The notes: generated by a model not told the origin, from the letters alone. A stretch of DNA of 64,000 bases from Mayfieldus sp963841445 (GCA_963841445.1 CAWJCP010000002.1:434001-498000), one strand, 5' to 3'; shown: positions 51,428-60,605, counted from the stretch's first letter. Made by a program: numbers and translations.

Positions 51428-52014
51428 TCGTTCAAGGTGCCTTTTGTGCTCGGGACGCCGCTCTCGCCGGGGTCGATCGCGACCGCCTCGCGCAGCGCCC
51501 GCGCGAAGGCCTTGAACGCCGCCTCGATCATGTGGTGGGCGTTGGTCCCGGAGCGGACCCGGATGTGCAGGGTGAGCTTGCCGCTGTTGGCGACGGCGCG
51601 GAAGAACTCCTCAGCCAGGTCGGTGTCGAAGCCCGCGATCGTCGTAGCCGGCAGGTCGGCGTCGAACGCGCAATACGGCCGCCCGGAGATGTCGATCGAG
51701 CACTCCCCCAACGACTCGTCCATCGGCACCAGCGCCGATCCGTAGCGACGGATGCTCGCTCGATCGCCGAGGGCCTCATCGAGCGCCTGTCCGAGCACGA
51801 TGCCGACGTCCTCGGTCGTGTGGTGGGCCCCCGTATCGAGGTCGCCGCTCGCCTCGACCCGCAGCCCAAGGCGGCCATGGCGGGCGAGCAGCGCCAGCAT
51901 GTGGTCGAGGAACCCGACCCCGGTCGAGATCGCCGCCTCGCCGCCGTCGAGGTCGACCTCGAGGCGGATCTCGGTCTCCTGGGTCTTGCGCTGCTTGGCG
52001 GCCGATCTGCTCAT
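51424..52014 (-). CDS. hisB: Imidazoleglycerol-phosphate dehydratase
   Basis: The 196-residue monofunctional enzyme has STGVGFLDHMLALLARHGRL, DTGAHHTTEDVGIVLGQALD with Mn-binding histidines, SIDISGRPYCAF, FFRAVANSGKLTLHIRV and GTNAHHMIEAAFKAFARAL. It lacks the HisN-type phosphatase domain of enteric HisB. ATG 52014 overlaps the hisD stop (ATGA). hisC, usually between hisD and hisB, is missing from the cluster. Confidence 0.95.
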   Translation of the reverse strand: MSRSAAKQRKTQETEIRLEVDLDGGEAAISTGVGFLDHMLALLARHGRLGLRVEASGDLDTGAHHTTEDVGIVLGQALDEALGDRASIRRYGSALVPMDESLGECSIDISGRPYCAFDADLPATTIAGFDTDLAEEFFRAVANSGKLTLHIRVRSGTNAHHMIEAAFKAFARALREAVAIDPGESGVPSTKGTLNE

Positions 52015-53279
52015 CCCGATTCCCCTCGCACCCGCGCCGACTCTCCGTGGACCGGGAGCCCCTCGGCGCACGCCAGCGCATCGACTATCGGCGCGAGCTG
52101 GGCCGAGGCGGGGCCGGGCAAGCTTACATTTGCGATTCGGCGCCGGAAGACGGCCGGGCCGAGCGGACCCGTGAATCGCCCGCTGCCGCCGGTCGGCAGG
52201 ACATGGTTGGAGCCGGCGGCGTAGTCCCCGAACGCGGTGCCGCTGGCCCGTCCGACGAATACGCAGCCTGCGGTGCGCACCTGGGCCGCGAGAGCGTAGG
52301 CGTCCTCGCTGACCAGCTGCAGGTGCTCGGGTGCGTAGGCGTTGGCGAGGTCGACCGCGTCGGCGAGGTCGGGCACCTGGACGAGCGCCAGCGGCGCGTC
52401 GGCGACGCTGGGCCGCGCGGCGGCGAGCGCCTGCACCTGCGTCTCGATCCCGTCGAGCACCGCTTCCTCTACCGCCGTCGCGATCAGCGGGCTGTCGGCA
52501 CCGTGCTCGGCCTGCGCGCAGAGATCGAGCGCCGCCCAGTCAAGCTCGGTGTCGTGGCCGGCGATCAGCATCAGCTCCGAGGGGCCGGCGATGCCGTCGA
52601 TGCCGGCCCGGCCGTAGGCCCAGCGCTTTGCCTCCTGCACCCAGGCGTTGCCGGGCCCGACGACGACGTCAACCGGTGCGACGCTCTCGGTGCCGACCGC
52701 GAGCGCGATCACCGCCTGGGCGCCGCCGACCGCGTAGACCTCATCTACCTCGCAAATGGCGCAGGCGGCAAGCGTGACCGGGTGGACCCGCCCATCGGCG
52801 GCAGGCGGCGAGGCAACCGCCAGCCGGGAGACGCCGGCGGCGCGGGCCGGCAGGCAGCACATCAAGACGCTCGATGGGTAGGCGGCGCGGCCTCCGGGTG
52901 CATAGACGCCGGCCGAGCCGACGGCGACTTCGTGCAGCACCACGGCCTGGCCCTGTGCCAGCTCGACCTTGCAGGGAACGTCATCGATCTGCGCCTCGGC
53001 GACGGCACGAATGTTGACCGCCGCGATCTCCAGCGCCTCACGCACGCTCGGATCGACGGCCCCGAGTGCCGCTTCGATCTCGGCCGTCGCGACCCGCAGG
53101 CTGGCCGGCGCAACCCCGTCGAAGCGCTCCCCGAGCCGCTGCAAGGCCGCGTCTCCGCCCTCGATCACCTCGCGGGCGATCGGCTCGACCTCGACCTCGG
53201 CGGCCGACTCCTTCGCCCAGGCACGGATCTCGGCGGCGACCGCCTCGGCCCGGCCCCACTCGACGCGACGCACCCTCAT
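52011..53279 (-). CDS. hisD: Histidinol dehydrogenase
   Basis: The 422-residue Zn/NAD enzyme oxidises L-histidinol to histidine. Visible are GSAGVYAPGGRAAYPSSVLM, EVYAVGGAQAVIALAVGTES, VVGPGNAWVQEAKRWAYGRA, IAGPSELMLIAG, DLCAQAEHGADSPLIA (Zn/catalytic His-Glu region) and YAAGSNHVLPTGGSGRF. The start overlaps the hisG stop (ATGA), so it is coupled. Confidence 0.95.
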   Translation of the reverse strand: MRVRRVEWGRAEAVAAEIRAWAKESAAEVEVEPIAREVIEGGDAALQRLGERFDGVAPASLRVATAEIEAALGAVDPSVREALEIAAVNIRAVAEAQIDDVPCKVELAQGQAVVLHEVAVGSAGVYAPGGRAAYPSSVLMCCLPARAAGVSRLAVASPPAADGRVHPVTLAACAICEVDEVYAVGGAQAVIALAVGTESVAPVDVVVGPGNAWVQEAKRWAYGRAGIDGIAGPSELMLIAGHDTELDWAALDLCAQAEHGADSPLIATAVEEAVLDGIETQVQALAAARPSVADAPLALVQVPDLADAVDLANAYAPEHLQLVSEDAYALAAQVRTAGCVFVGRASGTAFGDYAAGSNHVLPTGGSGRFTGPLGPAVFRRRIANVSLPGPASAQLAPIVDALACAEGLPVHGESARVRGESG

Positions 53280-53959
53280 CGGCTCGTCGCCTCGCGCAGG
53301 CGGGCGGTCAGCTCGTCGACCTCGCCGGCGCGGAGCTTGTGGGCGACGCGGTTGGCGACCAGGCGCGCCGTGCTGGCGGCAATCTCCTCGCGAACCTCGA
53401 GTCGGTTCTCGGCCAGGGTGCGCCCGCTCGCCACCAGGTCGACAATCCCATCCGCGAGCCCGATCAGCGGCGCGAGCTCCACCGAGCCCTTGACCTCGAT
53501 CACCTCGGCCTGGCGCCCGGTCTGTTCGAAGTAGCGCTCGGCGACGCGGGGGTACTTGGTCGCGATCCGCACCGTCCCGAGGCGGCGCTCGCTCTCGCCG
53601 AGCCGTTGGTCGCCCTCGCGGCCGGCGAGCACCATCCGGCAGGCGCCATAGCCGAGGTCGAGCAGCTCGTAGACGAGTCGCTCGGACTGCTCGAGCAGCA
53701 CGTCCTTGCCGGTGATCCCGACCGCAGCGGCCCCCGCCTCAACATAGGTCGGCACGTCGGACGGGCGCAGGGTCACGATCGTCACTGCTCCACCGTCGAA
53801 GACCAGCGACCGCGAGTCGCTGCGCAGGGCGGCGACCTCGAGACCGGCCCGGTCGAGGACCTCCAGGGTCGGCTCGAAGAGCGCCCCGCGGGGAACGGCG
53901 AGCTTCAGCGGCCCCTCGGAGCTCGCCCGGGTGGCTCCGGAGACGTTAGGGGCCTGCAT
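53276..53959 (-). CDS. hisG: ATP phosphoribosyltransferase, short form (HisGS)
   Basis: The 227-residue catalytic subunit begins KLAVPRGALFEPTLEVLDRA and has TYVEAGAAAVGITGKDVLLE, RIATKYPRVAERYFEQTG, EVIEVKGSVELAPLIGLADG and IVDLVASGRTLAENRL. It lacks the C-terminal ACT-like regulatory domain of long HisG, so it needs the HisZ subunit encoded directly upstream. It catalyses the first, feedback-controlled step of histidine synthesis. Its ATG overlaps the hisZ stop by one base. Confidence 0.94.
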   Translation of the reverse strand: MQAPNVSGATRASSEGPLKLAVPRGALFEPTLEVLDRAGLEVAALRSDSRSLVFDGGAVTIVTLRPSDVPTYVEAGAAAVGITGKDVLLEQSERLVYELLDLGYGACRMVLAGREGDQRLGESERRLGTVRIATKYPRVAERYFEQTGRQAEVIEVKGSVELAPLIGLADGIVDLVASGRTLAENRLEVREEIAASTARLVANRVAHKLRAGEVDELTARLREATSR

Positions 53960-54963
53960 CAGCCCTCGCCCCCGCGATTCTCGGCCTGGGCCTGCTCCTC
54001 GGCCTGGGCTACGTGCAGCCGCTCCAGATAGAGCGAGAAGCCGGCAGCGGGCAGGTCGCGACCGAAGCGGGCCAGCAGCCGGTCATAGCGGCCGCCGCCG
54101 CCGAGCACGTGACCGAGCGCCGGGTCATAGACCTCGAGGATCGCGCCGCTGTAGTAGCCGAGGTCGCGCAGCAGCCCGAGGTCGATCTGCACGCGCTCTG
54201 CGGCCCCGCGGCGCTCGAGCTCGTCGAAGGTGCCCTGCAGGCGCGCCGACGCGCGCTCGACCGCGGAGCCGCCGATCTCGCGGGCCCGTTCGAGCACCTC
54301 GCTGCCGCCACGCAGCTGCGAGAGCGCGATGAGGGTCGCGCGTTGCTCGGTCGATACGCCCTCTGTCATCTCCAGCTCTTCGCCGAGGCCGACGAGGTCG
54401 TGCCTTGCCAGCCGGGTGAGCAACGACTCGCGCGCCTCGTCGGCGATGCCGAGCTCGGCGAGCGCCTGCCGGTAAAGCTCGGAGTCGCCAATGCCGATCA
54501 CCGCCCGGTTCAACCCGATCGCGTCGAGGGCCGCCTGCAGCACCTCGACGACCTCGGCGGTCCCCTGCGGGGCCTCCGGGCCGATCAGCTCCACCCCGGC
54601 CTGGGTGAACTCCCGCATCTGGCCCTGCTGCGGGCGGACCCCGCGGTAGGCGGGGGCCATGTAGGAGAGCCGGAAGGGTTGCTCAGCGGCGGCGAAGCGG
54701 CCGGCGACGAGGCGGGCGATCGGAATCGTCATGTCGGAGCGCAGGGTGAGCAGGTCGCCGCGCTCGTCGAAGAAGCGGTAGGCCGCACCGGCGGTGCGCC
54801 CGTCGCCGCGCGCCAGCACCTCGTCGTATTCGATCGTCGGGGTGCCGACCTCCTCGTAGCCGAAGCGTGCGAACGCCTCCAGCAGCTTCCACTGCAGCTG
54901 GCGCAGCTCCCGCATCTCGTCGGGAAGGATGTCCCTGGTGCCTGGAGGTATTGGATGGATCAC
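53959..54963 (-). CDS. hisZ: ATP phosphoribosyltransferase regulatory subunit HisZ
   Basis: The 334-residue protein is a class II aaRS-like paralogue of HisRS: PPGTRDILPDEMRELRQLQW, TLRSDMTIPIARLVAGRFA, FRLSYMAPAYRG, FTQAGVELIG and DLGYYSGAILEVYDP followed by GGGGRYDRLLARFG. It lacks the anticodon-binding domain and the usual HisRS histidine loop, and lies directly before short-form hisG, so it is HisZ rather than HisRS. It is the first gene of the his operon, 162 bp downstream of murA. GTG 54963. Confidence 0.9.
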   Translation of the reverse strand: MIHPIPPGTRDILPDEMRELRQLQWKLLEAFARFGYEEVGTPTIEYDEVLARGDGRTAGAAYRFFDERGDLLTLRSDMTIPIARLVAGRFAAAEQPFRLSYMAPAYRGVRPQQGQMREFTQAGVELIGPEAPQGTAEVVEVLQAALDAIGLNRAVIGIGDSELYRQALAELGIADEARESLLTRLARHDLVGLGEELEMTEGVSTEQRATLIALSQLRGGSEVLERAREIGGSAVERASARLQGTFDELERRGAAERVQIDLGLLRDLGYYSGAILEVYDPALGHVLGGGGRYDRLLARFGRDLPAAGFSLYLERLHVAQAEEQAQAENRGGEG

Positions 54964-55125
54964 AGTGGGTCCTCGAACGGAAGTTGAAGATCGAACGGCG
55001 GCGAAAAGCGAGCAGTTCGGCGGACGCAGCTCGATCGGCGACGCGAGCGTAGTAGATGCCTACGTGAGCGAGACGATCGAGCGAGGACTCCGAAATGCGA
55101 CGCTTTGAAGCCGCCGCGCTCGCCG

Positions 55126-56433
55126 TTAAGCGGGTATCCGCTCGGCGCTGACTCGCTCAATGTGCGCGCCCAGGCCCCGCAATCTTTCGTCGATCCGCTC
55201 GTAGCCGCGGTCGATCTGGCGGATGTTGCCGATCTCCGAGACTCCGTCGGCCGCCAGCGCCGCGATGAGCATCGCCATCCCCGCCCGGATGTCCGGGCTC
55301 TCGAGCCGCTCGCCGTGAAGCCGGCTCGGACCGCTGACGATCGCCCTGTGGGGATCGCAAAGCGTGATCCGAGCGCCCATCGCGACGAGCTTGTCGACGA
55401 AGAAGAGGCGGTTCTCGAACATCTTCTCGAAGATCAGCACCGTGCCCTCGGCCTGGGTGGCAAGGGCCAGAGCGATCGAGGTGAGGTCGGCGGGAAAGGC
55501 CGGCCAGGGGCCGTCCTCGATCTTCGGGATCGCATCGCCGAGGTCGTCCTGCACGCGCAGGTTCTGCTCCGGGGGCACGAGGACGTCGGAGGAGTCCTCG
55601 TCGATCATCGACTGCAGGCCGAGGCGCCGGAACTGGCGCCGCACCGTGATCAGGTCTTCCGGGTCGGTGCCGCGGATCCGCAGCTCTCCCCCGGTCGCCG
55701 CCGCCAGCGCCATGAAGCTCGCAACCTCGATGTGGTCGGGGGCGATCGAGTGCCGGGCGCCGCCGAGCGACTCGCGTCCGTGCACGGTCATCATGTTCGA
55801 GCCGATCCCCTCGACCTCGGCGCCGAGCTTGGTCAGCAGCCGCGCCAGGTCCTGGACGTGGGGCTCGCAGGCCGCGTTCTTGATCGTCGTCGGACCGGGG
55901 GTGAGCGCCGCGGCCATAAGTGCGTTCTCGGTGCCCATCACGGAAGGCTCGTCCATGAAGATCCGGCATGCCCGCAGGCCCTCCGGAGGGGCGCTGAGCT
56001 CGATCCAGCGCTCGCCGCCGACCCTTGCACCGAGCTCACGGAAGGCGTCGAGGTGCGGGTCGAGCCGGCGACGTCCGATGAAGTCGCCGCCGGGGGGCGG
56101 CATCCGGGCTTCGCCGAAGCGCGCCAGCAGCGGGCCGGCGAGCAGGAATGAGGCGCGGATCTTGCTTGCCAGCTCCTCGTCGACGGCGACCTCAGGGACC
56201 GAGGCGGCGCAGATCCGCAGGCTGTTGTCGGCGATCCAGCTGACCTCGACGCCAAGCCGCTCCAGCAGCGCTAGCTGCGCCTCGGTATCGCGGATCCGGG
56301 GAACGTTGTCGAGCAGCACCTCCTCCTCGGTCAGCAGACAGGCGGCGATGATCGGCAGGGCGGCATTCTTGTTGCCCGCCGCGGTGATCTCGCCCGACAG
56401 TGGGACGCCGCCTTGGATTACGAATTTGTCCAT
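55126..56433 (-). CDS. murA: UDP-N-acetylglucosamine 1-carboxyvinyltransferase (Asp117 variant)
   Basis: The 435-residue enzyme starts peptidoglycan synthesis by adding enolpyruvate to UDP-GlcNAc. Blocks: GGVPLSGEITAAGNKNAALP, SKIRASFLLAGPLLARFGEA, DHIEVASFMALAAATGG and VRAGMAMLIAAL-like IRAGMAMLIAALAADG. In the active-site loop the usual Cys (GGCxIGxRP) is Asp117 (PPPGGDFIGRRRLDPHLDAF). This replacement occurs naturally in mycobacterial and chlamydial MurA, which are active but not inhibited by fosfomycin, so intrinsic resistance is predicted. It lies upstream of the his operon and is divergent from an HD-domain gene. Confidence 0.94.
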   Translation of the reverse strand: MDKFVIQGGVPLSGEITAAGNKNAALPIIAACLLTEEEVLLDNVPRIRDTEAQLALLERLGVEVSWIADNSLRICAASVPEVAVDEELASKIRASFLLAGPLLARFGEARMPPPGGDFIGRRRLDPHLDAFRELGARVGGERWIELSAPPEGLRACRIFMDEPSVMGTENALMAAALTPGPTTIKNAACEPHVQDLARLLTKLGAEVEGIGSNMMTVHGRESLGGARHSIAPDHIEVASFMALAAATGGELRIRGTDPEDLITVRRQFRRLGLQSMIDEDSSDVLVPPEQNLRVQDDLGDAIPKIEDGPWPAFPADLTSIALALATQAEGTVLIFEKMFENRLFFVDKLVAMGARITLCDPHRAIVSGPSRLHGERLESPDIRAGMAMLIAALAADGVSEIGNIRQIDRGYERIDERLRGLGAHIERVSAERIPA

Positions 56434-56521
56434 CGAAATACCCGCACACGCAGGGTTTGACGGCGGGACCCGATTCTCCTCTGCCCGCCGCCCGCAGGCG
56501 CGACTAGGGTAACAGCGGCAG

Positions 56522-57115
56522 ATGGACGCGATTTCGCGCGACGACGCCTGGGAGCTCTACTGTGAGTGGACCGAGTCCGACTCGCTGCGCAAGCACGCGC
56601 TCGCGGTGGAGGCGTCGATGCGCGCCTACGCGCGCCGCTACGGGGAGGACGAGGAGCTCTGGGCGATCACCGGCCTGGTCCACGACCTCGACTACGAGCG
56701 CTACCCCGACCTCGAGACGGGACATCCCCGCATCGCCCTGGCCGAGCTCGAGCAGCGCGGCTATCCGCAGGACGTGATCGACGCCGTCGCCGGGCACGCC
56801 GACTTCCTCGAGGTGCCGCGCGAGACCCTGATGGCGAAGACGCTCTACGCCGTCGACGAGATGTCGGGCTTCGTCACCGCCTGCGCGCTCGTACGCCCGA
56901 CCGGGATCGAGGGAATGAAGCCGAAGTCCGTGCGCAAGAAGATGAAGCAGCCCTCGTTCGCCGCGAAGGTCCCGCGCGATCAGCTCGAGCGCGGCGCCGA
57001 GGAGCTCGGCGTGGAGATGAACGAGCACATCGAGGCGGTCATCGAGGCGCTCTCCGGACACGCCGAGGAGCTCGGTCTCGGGCCCCGCGAAGGGCCCGCC
57101 GCAGACGCTGAATGA
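56522..57115 (+). CDS. HD-domain (HDIG) phosphohydrolase-like protein
   Basis: The 197-residue product has the HD metal-binding series: LRKHALAVEASMRAYARRYG (first His), ITGLVHDLDYERYPD (His-Asp), GHPRIALAELEQRGYPQDVI and AGHADFL. Such small HD proteins hydrolyse phosphate esters of nucleotides or act in nucleic-acid metabolism. The substrate is unknown. A TAGGGT box lies 11 nt before ATG 56522. It overlaps the alpha/beta hydrolase gene by ATGA, so the two are coupled. Confidence 0.85.
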   Translation: MDAISRDDAWELYCEWTESDSLRKHALAVEASMRAYARRYGEDEELWAITGLVHDLDYERYPDLETGHPRIALAELEQRGYPQDVIDAVAGHADFLEVPRETLMAKTLYAVDEMSGFVTACALVRPTGIEGMKPKSVRKKMKQPSFAAKVPRDQLERGAEELGVEMNEHIEAVIEALSGHAEELGLGPREGPAADAE

Positions 57116-58110
57116 GGACCGCTCTGAAGGTCCTGGCCGGCGTCCTCGCCGGGCTTGCGGTGCTGCTGGCGCTGAACGCCGTCGTCACCGATCATCAGAC
57201 CAAGGATGCGACGGTCACCGTCGCCGGCGGGCAGATCCTGCATTTGCAGGGCGGCGACATCCAGGTGCTGAAGCGAATGCCCGCTGCCTCCTCAGCTGCG
57301 CTTCCGGGGGCAGCGGGGTCCCGAAAGGGCTCGAGGGGAGTCCCTCCACCTTCTCCGATCGTGCTGCTGCATTGCTACACCTGTGCGATCGACTGGTGGG
57401 ATGGCGTGATCCCCCGCCTCCTGCGCGGCGGGCACCGGGTGATCGCGATCGACCTGCTCGGCCACGGCGGCTCCGAGAAGCCGCGCAGCGGCTACTCGAT
57501 GCCCGATCAGGCGCAGCTCGTCGCCGAGGCGCTCGCCAAGCTCGGGGTCGGCAATGCGACCGTGGTCGGGCACTCGCTCGGCGGCGCGGTCGCGGTCGCC
57601 CTCGCCGAGCAGTCCCCGGACCTCGTCGACCGCGTGATGATCCTCGACACCGAGCCCGACTCAAGTTACGGGAGCCTGGACCTGCTGGCCCGCGCGGCGC
57701 TCTCTCCGGTCCTCGGCGAAGCGCTGTGGCGGGTGAAGACGAGCTGGACGATCCGCAAGGCGCTCGGGCAGGCCTTCGCCCCCGGCTACGGCGTGCCCGA
57801 CCGCTTCGTCGACGACGTCAAGCGGATGACCTTCAGCTCCTACGATGGCTCGCACTCCGGCTTTGACTCCTACGTGAGCAAGTCGCCGCTCGACCGGCGG
57901 GTCCGCTCGCTGGGGGTGCCGTTCCTGGCCGCGTTCGGCGCCGAGGACCAGATCGTCGACGCTCGCAAAGCGCTGCGCGCCTACGCGGCAATATCGGGCG
58001 CCCAGACGGCGCTGATCCGGGGCTCGGGGCACTCACCCAATGTCGAGAAGCCGGCCCGGACCGCGAACCTGATCCTCCACTTCGCTCGAGCGGCCGATCG
58101 ATCTGCTTAG
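57112..58110 (+). CDS. Membrane-anchored alpha/beta hydrolase
   Basis: The 332-residue product has an N-terminal membrane anchor (VLAGVLAGLAVLLALNAVVT) and an alpha/beta hydrolase domain: VLLHCYTCAIDWWDGVIPRL (oxyanion region), TVVGHSLGGAVAVALAEQSP (nucleophile Ser in GHSLGG), AAFGAEDQIVDAR (acid Asp) and GSGHSPNVEKP (His). The catalytic triad is complete. The substrate is unknown; esterase or lipase activity outside the membrane is plausible. A low-complexity Ser/Gly insert (about residues 60-80) separates anchor and domain. Confidence 0.87.
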   Translation: MRTALKVLAGVLAGLAVLLALNAVVTDHQTKDATVTVAGGQILHLQGGDIQVLKRMPAASSAALPGAAGSRKGSRGVPPPSPIVLLHCYTCAIDWWDGVIPRLLRGGHRVIAIDLLGHGGSEKPRSGYSMPDQAQLVAEALAKLGVGNATVVGHSLGGAVAVALAEQSPDLVDRVMILDTEPDSSYGSLDLLARAALSPVLGEALWRVKTSWTIRKALGQAFAPGYGVPDRFVDDVKRMTFSSYDGSHSGFDSYVSKSPLDRRVRSLGVPFLAAFGAEDQIVDARKALRAYAAISGAQTALIRGSGHSPNVEKPARTANLILHFARAADRSA

Positions 58111-58153
58111 CAGGGTTCCATCCGCCGTCGTCCCGCAGTCGAGGCGGGACGAG

Positions 58154-59323
58154 CTAGCGGGTGCTGACGGTGATCGTCGCGGTCCCGAAGAGGTCGCCGC
58201 TCTTGAAGTCGCGGCCCGGGTTGCCGCTGCTGTTCGGCAGCACGAGGTTGAGGAAGGTCGCCGAGGCGGCGCTCAGCGAGAGCTCGACGTTTGCGATCGT
58301 GAGCTTCCTCGCCTTCGGACGGGCGTCGACGATCATCTGGCGCTTGTCGATCTCGAAGCTGATCGCCACGCCCTTCGGCCCGCCGAGCGGAGGCGGATAG
58401 CCGCCGATCACCGCATCGGCGAAGACGTGGTCGCTCGCGAGGTCGACCTGGAGCGCAGTCTGACGGACGTTCGCGCCGTCCGGCACGGAAGCGCACGGGC
58501 CGCTGTTCTTGGCCGGGTCCTTGCTGACCACGGTGCCGCCTCCGAGCAGCGTCAGCCCGGCCCTGCCGTCCGGACCGATCGTCCCGCCCTGGACGGGGAA
58601 GACGAAGTTGAGGTTTGAGTCCTGCGCGGCCGGCGGGATCGCCGTGATACCGCCGAGGATCGGGTCCACGCAGTGATCGAAGAACTTAAACGCCGCGCCG
58701 CTGCCGGGGCTGAGGCTCGGCACCACCCGCACCGTGCCGCTGCTCACGCGAACGGTCTTCGGCCGCACCGAGATCGAGGCGGTTCCGGCCCTTCCGGGAT
58801 GCAGGGAATGCAGGCCGAGCTTTCGGTTCAGCTGCCTGGCGCCGCGGGGCAGAAGCTTCACCTTGACGCGCTTGAGCTTCGACCCGAAGCCATGGCGATG
58901 GACGCTGCCGCCGCGGAGGCTGAACATCTTCACGCCGCCGGCTCGCAGGGCGCCCTTGCGTCCCAGCCGCACGACCGGCTTCCCGAGGCTTGCCTGGTGG
59001 CCGTTCCGGCTGAGCTTCAGCCTGCCGGCAAGGGTCAGGGATCCGCGCCCGCCGCTGGGCTTGATCGATCCCTCCTTGATCGCGAGCGAGCGCCGCATTC
59101 GGATGCCGCTCTGCTTCAGCTGGCGATTGAAGCTCCCCGAGAGCTTCAGCATCAGCCTGCCCCCCGCAACCGGGTTGGCCGGCGCGGCGTCGGCCGCCGC
59201 GGGGACATCGACGACTGCCAACGCCAGCGCGAGGACGAGTACCGGCAGCGTGCCCCGCAGCCTCGAAGCCGACCGCCGGACCGTCGTCCGGGCACAATCC
59301 GCAATCGTCCGCGTGCGGGCCAC
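58154..59323 (-). CDS. Secreted HtaA-like domain protein, paralogue 1
   Basis: The 389-residue product has a signal peptide (LPVLVLALALAVVDVPAAAD). Its N-terminal domain pattern GGRLMLKLSGSFNRQLKQSG, then IKEGSIKPSGGRGSLTLAGR, and a second domain with FVFPVQGGTIGPDGRAGLTL and LLGGGTVV resemble HtaA domains (G-L-x-W-G-x-K-x-SF; F-P-V-x-GG-x-x-D-x-x-x-G), which in corynebacteria bind haem. It lacks the usual Trp. It ends with SGDLFGTATITVSTR. GTG 59323 overlaps the stop of paralogue 2 (TAGTG), so it is cotranscribed. Function is inferred only from the family resemblance. Confidence 0.7.
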   Translation of the reverse strand: MARTRTIADCARTTVRRSASRLRGTLPVLVLALALAVVDVPAAADAAPANPVAGGRLMLKLSGSFNRQLKQSGIRMRRSLAIKEGSIKPSGGRGSLTLAGRLKLSRNGHQASLGKPVVRLGRKGALRAGGVKMFSLRGGSVHRHGFGSKLKRVKVKLLPRGARQLNRKLGLHSLHPGRAGTASISVRPKTVRVSSGTVRVVPSLSPGSGAAFKFFDHCVDPILGGITAIPPAAQDSNLNFVFPVQGGTIGPDGRAGLTLLGGGTVVSKDPAKNSGPCASVPDGANVRQTALQVDLASDHVFADAVIGGYPPPLGGPKGVAISFEIDKRQMIVDARPKARKLTIANVELSLSAASATFLNLVLPNSSGNPGRDFKSGDLFGTATITVSTR

Positions 59324-60492
59324 TAGCGGGTCGTGACCGTGATCTCGAGCGTCCCGAAGAGGTCGCCGGAGCTGAACTCCGCGGCGCCGCTGTATGTGTC
59401 GGCCGGCTGCCGGAAGGTCTGGTTGAGCACCAGGGCGCTGCCCTTGTTGATCCTGGCGACGATTCCCGTGATCGTCACCGTGTGGTCGGCGGGGCTGGCG
59501 TTGACCGTCGCACCGGCCGGATCGAGGTCGATGCCGGGGACGACGCCCTGGTCGCCGGCGGTGGGAACGGTTCCGGACAGCTGCTCGATCAAGACGTGCG
59601 ATGAGGCGTAGTCGTTAAGCAGGTTAAAGCCGAGCCCGGTCTCGGTGAGCGTCGCCAGTGGCGGCGGCACGGTGTCGCAGTGATCGCTGGGCGGGCTGCC
59701 GGCGTTGTTGTTGGCGATCCTGAGCCCGCCGCTGGTCTCGACCGTCCCGGCACTGCCCTGGGGGCCGATCGTGCCACCGCTGACCGGAAAGTCGTAATAC
59801 GGCATTACCGTCCCGACCTTCACGGCCGGCGCGATCGCGGTGTTGCCACTGTCGAACTTGATGCAGTGGGCCGTAAGCTTCGAGACGACGGTACCCGGCA
59901 CCCGAGGGTCGAAGGCGAGCGTGAGGCGCGCCGTTCCACCGGTCACGGCGACGGTCTGCGGCTGCTCGGAGACCGACACCTTGCCAGCCCGCATCCTGCG
60001 CAGCGAATGCAGGCCGAGCCGGCCGTTCAGCTTCCGGGCTCCCCGGGCGGTCAGCTTCGCCCTGACGTGCCTTATCTCGGCGCCGAAGCCATTGCGCTCC
60101 ACCTGCCGGCCACGGAGCCTGAACATCTTCACCCCGCCCGTCTTCAAGATCCCGTGCGAGCCGAGCCGGGCGGTGACTTTCCGAAAGACGACCTTGCGGC
60201 GCCCGGCGCGAAACCGCAAGCGGCCCTTCAGCGCCAGGGAGCCCTCGCCGGTGATCGGGTCCAGTGAGCCTGACTCGATCGCGAATGCCTTCGGGCTCAT
60301 CCTCACCCCCTCACGGGCGAGGCGATGCTTGAAGGAGGACGAGAGGCCGAGCTTGAGGTGCCCGCTGGCGATTGGGTCGCCGGCGGCGCTCGCGGCTGGC
60401 GCAAGGCTGACGGCGGGTATGGCGAGCACGGCGAGCAGCGCGATCGTCAACGCGCCGGATCGCCTCTTCGCAGCTGAATTCATCTGCCTCAT
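59323..60492 (-). CDS. Secreted HtaA-like domain protein, paralogue 2
   Basis: This 389-residue protein is parallel to its neighbours: a signal peptide (GALTIALLAVLAIPAVSLAP), then GHLKLGLSSSFKHRLAREGV, AIESGSLDPITGEGSLALKG, GILKTGGVKMFRLRGRQ and GARKLNGRLGLHSLRR. The second domain shows YYDFPVSGGTIGPQGSAGTV and SGGLRIAN, the clearest HtaA-like pattern here. The C-terminus is SSGDLFGTLEITVTTR. It shares the K/R-rich first domain with paralogues 1 and 3. No lipid anchor or sortase motif is seen; release or wall association by charge is possible. Confidence 0.7.
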   Translation of the reverse strand: MRQMNSAAKRRSGALTIALLAVLAIPAVSLAPAASAAGDPIASGHLKLGLSSSFKHRLAREGVRMSPKAFAIESGSLDPITGEGSLALKGRLRFRAGRRKVVFRKVTARLGSHGILKTGGVKMFRLRGRQVERNGFGAEIRHVRAKLTARGARKLNGRLGLHSLRRMRAGKVSVSEQPQTVAVTGGTARLTLAFDPRVPGTVVSKLTAHCIKFDSGNTAIAPAVKVGTVMPYYDFPVSGGTIGPQGSAGTVETSGGLRIANNNAGSPPSDHCDTVPPPLATLTETGLGFNLLNDYASSHVLIEQLSGTVPTAGDQGVVPGIDLDPAGATVNASPADHTVTITGIVARINKGSALVLNQTFRQPADTYSGAAEFSSGDLFGTLEITVTTR

Positions 60493-60589
60493 CTGCCCTC
60501 TACTGCTATCGACATCCAGGCGGGCGCCCTGAGCTACATGACCCCAGAAATGACGACGGCCGTCGCCCGATCCTCGAGAACGCCGACGA

Positions 60590-60605
60590 GGCGGCCGCAG
60601 CCGCC
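60590..60605 (-). terminator. GC hairpin between HtaA-like genes
   Basis: GGCGGC (60590-60595) and GCCGCC (60600-60605) enclose the loop CGCA, about 28 bp beyond the stop of paralogue 3. There is no U-tract, so a terminator role is tentative. Confidence 0.3.

Noticed and set aside
53959..54963. Histidyl-tRNA synthetase
   Set aside because: It lacks the anticodon-binding domain, is only 334 residues, and lies directly before short-form hisG, so HisZ fits better.
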